From Rhodothermales bacterium (GTDB lineage: Bacteria > Bacteroidota > Rhodothermia > Rhodothermales > VXPQ01), in contig OX638293.1 of NCBI GenBank assembly GCA_951812335.1, positions 2,030,731 through 2,094,730 on the forward strand: a stretch of 64,000 bases of DNA, given 5' to 3'. How positions within the stretch are numbered: position 1 is the first letter of the stretch; each line of letters opens with the position of its first letter. A program made the position numbers and the translations under genes. Positions 53,229 through 61,684 of this stretch are shown in pieces. The notes beneath the pieces are model-generated. The model did no database searches. It was not told the DNA's origin and saw nothing but the letters and a program-made list of their open reading frames with translations.

Positions 53229-56200
53229 GGCGGGTCGATCTCCTCGATCATCCCGATAAGAATCCGGGACGCTGCGTCGGTTACCGGGGTGCCGGGGCCG
53301 AAAATCCCGGACACGCCTGCTTTGTGCAAAAATGCATAGTCCTTCCGGGGAATGACTCCTCCGACCACCACGCGAATATCTTCCCGCCCCATCTTGCGCA
53401 GCGTGGCGATCAACTCGGGCAGAAAGGCCTTATGACCTCCCGCAAGCGTGGAAACGCCCAAAACATGTACGTCATTCTCGACCGCTTGCAAAGCCACCTC
53501 GGCGGGCGTCTGGAATAAAGGCCCGATATCCACATCGAATCCCATATCTGCAAAGGCCGTTGCGATCACTTTTGCCCCCCGGTCGTGCCCGTCCTGCCCG
53601 ATTTTCGCCACGAGAATACGTGGCCGCCGCCCCTGCATTTCGGCGAACAGGCCGGTGAGCCGGAGGATTTCGTCCGAGCTCTCTCCGGACTCGCGGGCGC
53701 GGACATACGCCCCCCCGGCGATGCTGCGACTGGCGAGATGTCTTCCGAATTCTTTTTCCATGGCGGAGGAGATTTCTCCAAGGGTGGCCCGCTGCCGGGC
53801 GGCCTCCACGGCGCATGCCAGTAGGTTTCCTTCCCCTGTACGGGCGCATACGGTCAACGCGTCGAGCGCCTGCCGCACAGCTTCGTCATCGCGAGCCGCC
53901 CGAACGGCGCGCAACCGTGCTATTTGCGCCCCTCGTACGGCGGTATGGTCTATTTCCAGGACATCGATCGGTTCTTCTTCCGGCAGTTCGAACCGGTTGA
54001 CGCCGACGATCACGTCTCCCCCGGCATCGATGCGCGCCTGTTTACGAGCCGCGGCTTCTTCGATACGGGCCATAGGAATGCCTGCTTCGATAGCCCGGGT
54101 CATGCCGCCGGCTTCTTCGATTTCTTCTATCAGCGCCCATGCGCGGCGCGCCAGCCGATCGGTCAGTGTTTCCACATAATACGATCCGCCCAGCGGATCG
54201 ATGGACTCTACAATATCCGTTTCCTGCTGCAAATAAACCTGTGTATTACGTGCAATGCGGGCGGAATCCTCGGTGGGTAGCGCCATGGCCTCGTCGAGGG
54301 CATTCGTGTGCAGCGACTGCGTATGCCCCAGCACCGCAGATAGCGCCTCCAGGCAAGTTCGGGCCACATTGTTGTACGGGTCCTGTTCGGTCAGGCTCCA
54401 GCCGGAGGTCTGGCAATGCGCACGCAGCACCATGGATTTCGGGTTTTCGGGGGAGAACTTCCTGACGATCTTCGCCCATAGCAAGCGCCCGGCCCGCATT
54501 TTAGCGATTTCCATGAAATGGTGCATCCCTATCCCCCAGAAAAAAGAGATGCGGGGGGCAAAATCATCGACGTGCAGTCCGGCCTCGATACCCGTACGAA
54601 GATATTCCAGGCCGTCGGCGAGCGTATAGGCAAGTTCGAGGTCTGCTGTCGCACCCGCCTCCTGCATATGGTAGCCGCTTACGGAAATGGAATTGAATCG
54701 GGGCATGCGGGCTGCGGCGTACCGGAATACGTCGGCCACGATGCGCATGGACGGCCCGGGAGGATATATGTACGTATTGCGCACCATGAATTCCTTCAGA
54801 ATGTCGTTCTGAATGGTGCCGGAAAGCATCGCGGCAGGAACGCCTTGCTCCTCTGCGGCCACGATGTAAAAGGCCATCACGGGCAACACGGCGCCGTTCA
54901 TGGTCATCGACACGGATATCCCTTCGAGGGGGATTCCTTCGAATAGTCTTTTCATATCCTCGACCGTATCGACGGCGACGCCTGCCTTGCCGACATCCCC
55001 TGCGACGCGCTCGTGATCGGAGTCGTACCCCCGGTGGGTGGGCAGATCGAATGCGATGGAGAGGCCCTTTTGTCCGGCGGCCAATGCGTTGCGATAAAAT
55101 GCGTTCGATGCCTCGGCTGTCGAAAAGCCCGCATACTGCCGGATGGTCCAGGGACGCACAAAGTACATCGTCGCGTACGGGCCACGAAGGAAAGGGGGCA
55201 CGCCCGCAGCGTATCCGAGGTGTCCGAGCCCCTCGAGCGCCTCGGGGCCGTACGCCGAATGCTCCTCGATCTCTTCGGCCGTACGCCAGGGCCCGCCGCG
55301 CCGGTCAGGTTTGAGCACAGGAGGGCGGTATGCGGCCAGAAAATCCGGATGCGCCGTCGTCCATCCTTTCGAGCGGGCCATGCGCCGGAACGCCTCCCAT
55401 ACCGATCGGGCAATCCGGTCCGTAAGCACTTCTATGGAGTAGCTGCCGGCCGCCGGGTCATTGACCCTGTCCAGCCAGGCCTCGTGGCGAAGAATATGCT
55501 GAAGATTCCGGGCCAGACGCAGCGCAACATCCGACGGCTCGCCGCCCGCAGCATCGAAGGGGTGCACCGTCAGTACGTCGCAGCCCCCCACCACCGCGCT
55601 GACCGCTTGCGTGGCGGCATGCAGCAGGTTGGCGTGCGGATCGTCCGTTACGGGGTTGCGACCGGCTACGGTGGCATGTATTTCGACGGGCTCGTTCCAT
55701 GCAGGATCGAAAGCACGCGCCACTTGCGGAATAAGCAGCCGCAAGGCGCGAAGCCGGGCTATTTCCGGAATAAAAGACGGGCCCACAGGAACCGAGACGT
55801 ACACATGCCCGAGTATGCGGTCCGGAGCATACCCCCGGTCCGTGAGATGCGCAAGATACCCGGCGATTGTGCAGAGCAGCCGGGTGGTTTCCTCGACGAG
55901 ACCGGCGTCCCGGTACGGCCCGCATCCCGCACACAGAAATCTGTGAGAAGCGGCGGCCACATCGTTGCGGAACGGCTCCCCGGTGGCCAATTCGTCCATG
56001 ATGCGGGCGGCATCGTCCAGCCAGCCCTTGGGAAAGTGTCCTGTGCGGGTATGGATATCGAACGGGTCGAAGGCCGCCGAAAAAGGAGCCGGGGCCACAT
56101 TACTCTGGCGGGCATACGCAAGCAGGTCCTCGAAAACGGAAAGGCTTTCCGCGCCAGCCTCGATGTGGATCGCCGTGGTTTCTATATCGATGTCGCCGAT

Positions 56201-56623
56201 CAGAGCGCCGACGCCTCCGGCCTGCGCTGCAACAGAGACGCCTTCCGGACCCGATATCTCCAGTCCAAGCCGCTGCACGCCGCCGCTGACGGCTTCCTGC
56301 ATACGCCGCCGGGCGACCTTGTACGAGGCCGGATCGTGCAGAGGGACATGCTGGCATACCTGCCAGGAAGAAGAAATGGCGGCGGCGCCTTCGTTGTCGG
56401 ACCGGCGACTCCCGGAAGCAAGATGCGGGATCCCGATCAGGTCTTCAGCGCGATGCCAGGGCCGAATCGCTATACCCTTGCAGAGTTCCCAAGGGGGAAT
56501 GTCTTCGGAATCCTTTATATTCAGCGCTTTCCGGGCCAGTGTTTCCCAGGCTTCGGTCGAAACGGGAGGAAAAGCGTCGAAAAGCCGATCCGGATCACGA
56601 ACCGGTGGGGCGTTCTTATTCAT
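53225..56623 (-). CDS. Methylmalonyl-CoA mutase, fused small and large subunits
   Basis: The enzyme interconverts succinyl-CoA and methylmalonyl-CoA with adenosylcobalamin. ATG 56623 gives 1132 residues. Residues 1 to about 460 resemble the MutA barrel ('[13 protein letters not shown]'-type start, '..[19 protein letters not shown]' near 395). At about 470 comes the MutB start ('[20 protein letters not shown]', '[20 protein letters not shown]'), then '[20 protein letters not shown]' and the B12 motif '[15 protein letters not shown]' (DxHxxG) near 1011. Only one B12-binding domain is present, so the degenerate one of the small subunit is missing. Normally these are two genes. It overlaps the RNA methyltransferase gene by 8 bp and meaB by 4 bp. 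Confidence 0.92.
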   Translation of the reverse strand: MNKNAPPVRDPDRLFDAFPPVSTEAWETLARKALNIKDSEDIPPWELCKGIAIRPWHRAEDLIGIPHLASGSRRSDNEGAAAISSSWQVCQHVPLHDPASYKVARRRMQEAVSGGVQRLGLEISGPEGVSVAAQAGGVGALIGDIDIETTAIHIEAGAESLSVFEDLLAYARQSNVAPAPFSAAFDPFDIHTRTGHFPKGWLDDAARIMDELATGEPFRNDVAAASHRFLCAGCGPYRDAGLVEETTRLLCTIAGYLAHLTDRGYAPDRILGHVYVSVPVGPSFIPEIARLRALRLLIPQVARAFDPAWNEPVEIHATVAGRNPVTDDPHANLLHAATQAVSAVVGGCDVLTVHPFDAAGGEPSDVALRLARNLQHILRHEAWLDRVNDPAAGSYSIEVLTDRIARSVWEAFRRMARSKGWTTAHPDFLAAYRPPVLKPDRRGGPWRTAEEIEEHSAYGPEALEGLGHLGYAAGVPPFLRGPYATMYFVRPWTIRQYAGFSTAEASNAFYRNALAAGQKGLSIAFDLPTHRGYDSDHERVAGDVGKAGVAVDTVEDMKRLFEGIPLEGISVSMTMNGAVLPVMAFYIVAAEEQGVPAAMLSGTIQNDILKEFMVRNTYIYPPGPSMRIVADVFRYAAARMPRFNSISVSGYHMQEAGATADLELAYTLADGLEYLRTGIEAGLHVDDFAPRISFFWGIGMHHFMEIAKMRAGRLLWAKIVRKFSPENPKSMVLRAHCQTSGWSLTEQDPYNNVARTCLEALSAVLGHTQSLHTNALDEAMALPTEDSARIARNTQVYLQQETDIVESIDPLGGSYYVETLTDRLARRAWALIEEIEEAGGMTRAIEAGIPMARIEEAAARKQARIDAGGDVIVGVNRFELPEEEPIDVLEIDHTAVRGAQIARLRAVRAARDDEAVRQALDALTVCARTGEGNLLACAVEAARQRATLGEISSAMEKEFGRHLASRSIAGGAYVRARESGESSDEILRLTGLFAEMQGRRPRILVAKIGQDGHDRGAKVIATAFADMGFDVDIGPLFQTPAEVALQAVENDVHVLGVSTLAGGHKAFLPELIATLRKMGREDIRVVVGGVIPRKDYAFLHKAGVSGIFGPGTPVTDAASRILIGMIEEIDPP

Positions 56624-57206
56624 GCCTTGCTTCCTCAAAGCCTGCTGCAGAGGGCAGCGGATGACCGCCGAGACCGGCATACCGGCGGTAGCCGCGCACG
56701 ATGTCGAATATGGCGATGCCGTAGGCTACGGCAACGTTCAGCGACTGTTTCGCCCCGAATTGCGGTATTTCGAAGGCCACATCCGTTTCGGCGACGAGCC
56801 CTTCGCACACGCCGTGCAATTCGTTGCCGACGATGAGGCAGAGCGGAAAGGAGGATTCCTCAATATCCGTCGTAGGCGTGGGACTGTCCGTTATTTCAAG
56901 CACCCCGATCGTATATCCGTCGCGTTTGAGCGCCTGCACCACAGGAAGAGGATCCCGGTGATATTCCCACCGGACGGTGTCCTGTGCCCCGAGGGCCGTT
57001 TTGTGCAGAGCGCGGTTTTCGGGGGTTCCGGTAATGCCCGTCAAATAAAGCTTTTCGATGAGTGCAGCATCCGAAGTACGGAACATCGCCCCGACATTGT
57101 AGATAGATCGTACATTGTCGAGGAGCACGGAAACAGGATGCCCGGAGAGCGAATGCACCGTTTTCGGATCCGGACGCGGTATTTCCTCGTGTCTGAGTTT
57201 GCGCAT
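56616..57206 (-). CDS. TrmH-family RNA methyltransferase (SpoU type)
   Basis: The 196-residue protein from ATG 57206 has a SPOUT fold: '[20 protein letters not shown]' (motif 1, with catalytic Asn/Arg), '[12 protein letters not shown]' (motif 2) and '[20 protein letters not shown]' (motif 3, the SAM-binding knot). It would 2'-O-methylate ribose in tRNA or rRNA. The longer frame to 57866 is antisense to cmk and was not used. Its coupling to the mutase gene may be accidental. Confidence 0.92.
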   Translation of the reverse strand: MRKLRHEEIPRPDPKTVHSLSGHPVSVLLDNVRSIYNVGAMFRTSDAALIEKLYLTGITGTPENRALHKTALGAQDTVRWEYHRDPLPVVQALKRDGYTIGVLEITDSPTPTTDIEESSFPLCLIVGNELHGVCEGLVAETDVAFEIPQFGAKQSLNVAVAYGIAIFDIVRGYRRYAGLGGHPLPSAAGFEEARHE

Positions 57207-57275
57207 AGGTAATCTGTCTGCGCCGCATCGGACGCGCACGTTGCAGGATAGCAAAAGTACGGACAAAAAAAGTAC

Positions 57276-57971
57276 GTGATTATTGCCATAGATGGACCGG
57301 CCGGGTCGGGAAAATCCACCACGGCCCGCGCTGTTGCCGAACAACTCGGCTATGTATATGTGGACACCGGGGCCATGTACCGTACGGTCGCTCTCGCCTT
57401 TATCCGCAACGGGGTATCGGCCGAATCGCCGTCTGACGGGAAGGTCCGCGGATTGCTCGCGAATATCCGCCTGGACATGCGTTTCGGGCCGGACGGCATG
57501 CGGATATTTCTGGACGGGCAGGATGTGACCGGGAATATCCGCACCCGCCAGGTTACGGAGGTGGCCAGCCGGGTGGCCGTGATCCCGGAAGTGCGCGAGA
57601 GGATGGTCCAGAAGCAGCGGCGCCTTGCCGGCATACAGGAAAAAGAAAGGGGCGGCGTGGTTCTCGAGGGGCGCGACATCGGCACGATCGTATTTCCCGA
57701 CGCCGATGTGAAAGTATTCATGAAAGCCAGCGTGGAACTGCGCGCACGGCGCCGGTATGAAGAATTGCTGGATAAAGACCCCAATGTATCGTTCCAAGAT
57801 GTGCTGTCCGACATCCGGGCGCGCGACGAGCGGGATGTGTCCCGCGAACTGTCCCCTCTGCACCAAGCGGAAGGCACTATTGAAATAGACACTTCACACA
57901 TAGATCTCCATGAGCAAGTGGCTATGGTAATTCGGGCCGTTCGGGAACGCACAAATCGACCTATTGTATAA
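57276..57971 (+). CDS. cmk: Cytidylate kinase
   Basis: Cmk phosphorylates CMP and dCMP. 231 residues from a GTG at 57276: 'IIAIDGPAGSGKSTTARAVA' (P-loop), 'YVDTGAMYRTVALAFI' and 'VVLEGRDIGTIVFPDADVKV' are diagnostic. It precedes rpsA, as in many bacteria. The short divergent spacer to the RNA methyltransferase gene (69 bp) contains no obvious operator. Confidence 0.94.
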   Translation: MIIAIDGPAGSGKSTTARAVAEQLGYVYVDTGAMYRTVALAFIRNGVSAESPSDGKVRGLLANIRLDMRFGPDGMRIFLDGQDVTGNIRTRQVTEVASRVAVIPEVRERMVQKQRRLAGIQEKERGGVVLEGRDIGTIVFPDADVKVFMKASVELRARRRYEELLDKDPNVSFQDVLSDIRARDERDVSRELSPLHQAEGTIEIDTSHIDLHEQVAMVIRAVRERTNRPIV

Positions 57972-57975
57972 GGTA

Positions 57976-58162
57976 GGATATTCTGATCAAGTCCACTTCG
58001 ATCAGCGCTTCGCGTTTGTGCGTGAAGCGCCCTTCGGGAGGCTACGAGAAGCACGCTGGTTGTGTCATTCCTCATTATGTGGGGCCTGCCACATTGCTTC
58101 GTCATTCCTTGCCAGCGCACTTCTCGCAGCCTCTGAACTTTGCGGACTTAATCAGAGTATCC
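57976..58162 (-). mobile_element. Dispersed MITE-like element, deleted copy D
   Basis: 187 bp with ends GGATATTCTGATCAAGTCC and GGACTTAATCAGAGTATCC. Compared with copy C it lacks about 66 bp between GTGCG and TGAAGCGCCC. The stem is of the GAGAAG/CTTCTC type, as in copy A. It lies between cmk and rpsA. Confidence 0.85.
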
Positions 58163-58175
58163 TAAGATTGCATAA

Positions 58176-58254
58176 AATAATCGCCATGTAGCCAGTGCAG
58201 TGTGCGTTTAGCGGCGTACTTGCTTGGTAGACAACCCTTTTCCTGGCGATTATT
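58176..58254 (+). promoter_or_regulatory. Inverted repeat in the rpsA leader
   Basis: AATAATCGCCA (58176-58186) and TGGCGATTATT (58244-58254) are perfect 11-bp arms 57 bp apart in the untranslated region upstream of rpsA. They could close a leader structure for S1 autoregulation. Nothing else was recognised in 58163-58393. Confidence 0.5.
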
Positions 58255-58393
58255 CAATAAAAACTTAAATAAAAATAAAGGGTCGGTACGGCACAGGAAG
58301 GGTTGTCGGGCGACGCTTTGCAACGCAGGGAGAGTGACCGAAGCTAAAGGGTGCTCCTGAAGTTTTCGTCGGTTTCTCCGATAAACCAACCAT

Positions 58394-60976
58394 ATGGCTG
58401 AAAAGCAGCAAGAAACGTTACAAGATCAAGCAACTCAAAGCAAAGATATTCAATCAGGCAATGACGCCGTGACCGCCGAGGCTCCTGTAGAAGCTGCGAA
58501 GACAGAGGCGGAAGCAAAAGAGGAAGCACCGGCGGCCGAGAGCAGCGAGAGCGGTCCGGAGACCGCCGCTGTCGCCTCGAAAGAGGAGGAAGCACAGCCC
58601 GGAGACGCCGGCGCCGAAGAAAAGGCGGAAGCCGCCGCAGAGGAGGACATCCCCCCTGCCCGGGCTCCCGAGGCGAAAGAGGAGGAAGCCGCCGACATCC
58701 CGAATATTATCGGCTATACCGGGGAGATTATCGGCCCGGTCGTAACCCTCGAGGAAATAGAAGCAGGAGACGAGGAGGAGAAACAGACGGCGCAGACCTA
58801 CGAGGAACTCGAAAAGATGGTCAATGTGTCGTTTACGACCGTCCATGAGCAGGAAATCGTGCATGGACGGGTGGTAAGCGTCGGAGAAAAAGATGTTGTT
58901 ATAGATATAGGGTTCAAGAGTGACGGTATTGTATCTCTGAACGAGTTCGACACCACGCTTTCATCCGGCGACGAGGTGGAAGTACTGGTCGAGCGGCTCG
59001 AGGATTACCATGGTCAGCTCGTGCTTTCCAAGGTAAAAGCCGATCAGCTTCGCCGCTGGCAGCTTATCGAGGAAGCACACGAAAAGGGCGCCATTGTTGA
59101 AGGAACGATCGTACGCCGCATCAAGGGTGGCATGATCGTTGACCTCGATATTGGCGGTATGGAAGCCTTCCTGCCCGGATCTCAGATAGATGTCCGTCCG
59201 GTGCGCGATTTCGATACCTATCTCGAAAAGCGCATGGAGTTCAGGATTGTCAAGCTGAATCCTGCGAACGACAACATCGTCATTTCGCACAAGGCGCTTA
59301 TCGAAAAGGAGCTCGGGGCGCAGCGCGAGAAAATTCTTGCGACGATGGAGGCAGGGCAAATTCTCGAAGGCACTGCCAAGAACATTACCGACTTTGGCAT
59401 TTTCGTCGATCTGGGCGGAGTGGACGGGCTGCTCCACATTACGGATCTATCCTGGGGCCGTGTTTCGCATCCCTCCGAATTGGTGGAGCTCGACCAGAAA
59501 CTCACAGTGGTCGTACTCGACTACGACAAGGACCGCCAGCGCATTTCGCTGGGCCTGAAGCAACTCCAGCCGCATCCGTGGGAAAGCATTGACGAAAAAT
59601 ACGTCGAAAGCAATTCTGTCGAGGGCAAGGTCGTTTCCATTACGGATTACGGCGCCTTTGTGGAACTGGAGAAAGGCATCGAAGGTCTCGTGCACATCTC
59701 CGAGATGAGTTGGACGGAGCACATCCGCCATCCTAGCCAGGTGGTTTCGCTGGGCCAACTGGTGCGGGTCAGGATTCTCAAGATCGACAAGCAAGGGAAA
59801 AAGATTTCCCTCGGTATGAAGCAACTCGATCCGGATCCGTGGGACGGTATTTCAGAACGCTATCCTCCGGGAACGGTCATGTCGGGCAAGGTGCGCAACA
59901 TCACCAATTTCGGGGTGTTCGTGGGCATCGAGCCGGGCATTGACGGACTGGTGCATATTTCCGACCTGTCCTGGACGAAGAAGGTGCGTCACCCGAACGA
60001 AATGGTTCGGAAGGGACAGCCTCTCGATGTCGTTATTCTGAACATCGACGAGGTTTCGCGGCGCATCTCGCTGGGCCACAAGCAAGTGGAAACGAATCCG
60101 TGGAATCAGTTCGCCCAGGCGTATGCCGAAGGAACCGATACGGAAGCGACCGTGGTTCGCGCCAATGAGGGAGGACTCGTTATCGAGCTGCCCCTTGCGG
60201 TCGAGGCCTTTGTGCCTGCCAGTGAACTCCGGAACGGGCCGCATAACTTTCAGGACTTTTATCCGGCCGGGCAGAAACTGCAACTTCGAGTCATCAAGTT
60301 CGACCCGAATCAGAAGGAAATCGTTCTTAGCGAAGTGGCGAAAGAACGCGCCGCCGAGCGCTCGGAAAAAGCCCAGGAGGATCGTGCGCGCCGGGAAACC
60401 AGGAAACGGACATCGCGGGAAGTCGGCAAATACCAGAAGGCATCGGGTGCGGCGGGCCGTACCACGCTCGGAGATATTTCGGGACTGGCGGATCTGAAGG
60501 CGCAGTTCGAGGAGGCGGAGCAGGAGGTCCCGCAGAAGAAAGCAGCGACGCCACAGAAGGCGCCAGCCAAAGCTCCTGCTGCGAAGAAGGAGACGACGGC
60601 CAAGGCCCCTGCTGCGAAGAAGGAGACGACGGCCAAGGCCCCTGCTGCGAAGAAGGAAACGACGGCCAAGGCCCCTGCTGCGAAGAAGGAAACGACGGCC
60701 AAGGCTTCTGCGGCGAAGAAGGAGACGACGGCCAAGACCCCTGCTGCGAAGAAGGAGACGACGGCCAAGACCCCTGCTGCGAAGAAGGAGACGACGGCCA
60801 AGACCCCTGCTGCGAAGAAGGAGACGACGGCCAAGGCCGCAAAGGCGCCGGCTGCGCAAAAGGGGACGAACGAGCCGGCGGCTCAGGCAACTGCCTCCGG
60901 GATCGCAACGGCTGCCAAGAAGACTGCGGCGGCGAAGAAGAAGGATGAAGAGGTGGAGGCGAGTGTGGAGGAGTGA
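58394..60976 (+). CDS. rpsA: 30S ribosomal protein S1 with acidic N-terminus and Lys/Ala tail
   Basis: S1 holds mRNA on the 30S subunit. The protein has 860 residues, against about 560 in most bacteria. Residues 1-130 are an acidic Ala/Glu-rich extension. Six S1 domains follow (e.g. 'GKVVSITDYGAFVELEKGIE', 'GKVRNITNFGVFVGIEPGID', with 'GLVHISEMSW'). The C-terminal 150 residues contain eight tandem 11-residue units (APAAKKETTAK) rich in Lys and Ala, histone-H1-like. ATG 58394 follows CCAACCAT, without a good ribosome site, as S1 genes often lack one. Confidence 0.94.
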   Translation: MAEKQQETLQDQATQSKDIQSGNDAVTAEAPVEAAKTEAEAKEEAPAAESSESGPETAAVASKEEEAQPGDAGAEEKAEAAAEEDIPPARAPEAKEEEAADIPNIIGYTGEIIGPVVTLEEIEAGDEEEKQTAQTYEELEKMVNVSFTTVHEQEIVHGRVVSVGEKDVVIDIGFKSDGIVSLNEFDTTLSSGDEVEVLVERLEDYHGQLVLSKVKADQLRRWQLIEEAHEKGAIVEGTIVRRIKGGMIVDLDIGGMEAFLPGSQIDVRPVRDFDTYLEKRMEFRIVKLNPANDNIVISHKALIEKELGAQREKILATMEAGQILEGTAKNITDFGIFVDLGGVDGLLHITDLSWGRVSHPSELVELDQKLTVVVLDYDKDRQRISLGLKQLQPHPWESIDEKYVESNSVEGKVVSITDYGAFVELEKGIEGLVHISEMSWTEHIRHPSQVVSLGQLVRVRILKIDKQGKKISLGMKQLDPDPWDGISERYPPGTVMSGKVRNITNFGVFVGIEPGIDGLVHISDLSWTKKVRHPNEMVRKGQPLDVVILNIDEVSRRISLGHKQVETNPWNQFAQAYAEGTDTEATVVRANEGGLVIELPLAVEAFVPASELRNGPHNFQDFYPAGQKLQLRVIKFDPNQKEIVLSEVAKERAAERSEKAQEDRARRETRKRTSREVGKYQKASGAAGRTTLGDISGLADLKAQFEEAEQEVPQKKAATPQKAPAKAPAAKKETTAKAPAAKKETTAKAPAAKKETTAKAPAAKKETTAKASAAKKETTAKTPAAKKETTAKTPAAKKETTAKTPAAKKETTAKAAKAPAAQKGTNEPAAQATASGIATAAKKTAAAKKKDEEVEASVEE
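60572..60838 (+). repeat. 33-bp tandem repeat, eight units, at the rpsA 3' end
   Basis: Units of about 33 bp starting GC(T/C)CCTGCTGCGAAGAAGG encode APAAKKETTAK. They differ at a few codons (ASAAKK, TPAAKK). Confidence 0.88.
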
Positions 60977-61002
60977 TTGGGGTGTAGGAAACCCTGGGCA
61001 CA

Positions 61003-61524
61003 TTGAAGGGCAGGCTTATGTGGAGTGCAACAGGGCAAGCTCCTCTTCGCCTTGTCCCAGGTCGGGTTTGTACGCAACTCGTAGCGCTCGATGTGTATTC
61101 CACAGAGCCGCCGACCGCCGCACTGCACGAATTGTTCAGGCATCCGAAGGTCATCGCTACACCGCACATTGCGGCCTCGACGGAGGAAGCTCAGGAAAAA
61201 GTCGCGATGCAGATTACCGAGCAGGTCATTCGTGCGCTATGCGGCGAGGCGGTGCAGACGCCTGTCAACGCGCTGGCTATCCAGATGGCGGCGCAACCGG
61301 ACGCTCAACCCTATTTGAGTCTATCCGATCGTCTTGGCCAGTTGATCGGCCAATTGGGGACTGGGCGTGTTCGGGGAATCACCGTGCGGTGTCGGGGGGA
61401 TGTCCCGCGCCGTTATTCCGAAGTGCTGACGGCGGTTACTGTGGACGAGGTTGTTCCGGCAGCCGTAGTCGGGGAGATTGCGGCGCTGGACGGTATCGAG
61501 GATGTGCGCAGGGTGGAGGCGTAA
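61003..61524 (+). pseudogene. Decayed 3-phosphoglycerate dehydrogenase (serA) fragment
   Basis: From about residue 28 the 173-residue frame matches the end of the SerA catalytic domain: 'ALDVYSTEPPT', 'HPKVIATPHIAASTEEAQEK' and 'VQTPVNALAIQ'. The remaining part of the substrate-binding domain is shortened, and the ACT domain is reduced to its last strand ('GEIAALDGIEDVRRVEA'). The first 300 residues (NAD-binding domain and catalytic Arg) are absent; the first codons of this frame do not belong to SerA. It cannot be an active dehydrogenase. It might be a surviving regulatory stub, but decay after deletions is more likely. Confidence 0.82.
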
Positions 61525-61684
61525 GGCGGGTTCCGGGGGGTTCTGAGCAGTTCTTCTCTTTGAGAATAATAAGTGAAAAATATTTCCGACCTTGTGTTCC
61601 ACCGGCTTCTTCGATGAAATTGTTGCTCTTGCGCCGCAAGCGCATACATGACAATCATAGCATACATATCTCCTGGAGAAGCGA

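Noticed and set aside
56616-57866. A 416-residue protein spanning the RNA methyltransferase and the antisense of cmk
   Set aside because: The N-terminal 220 residues have no domain and lie opposite an intact cmk; the methyltransferase starts at 57206.
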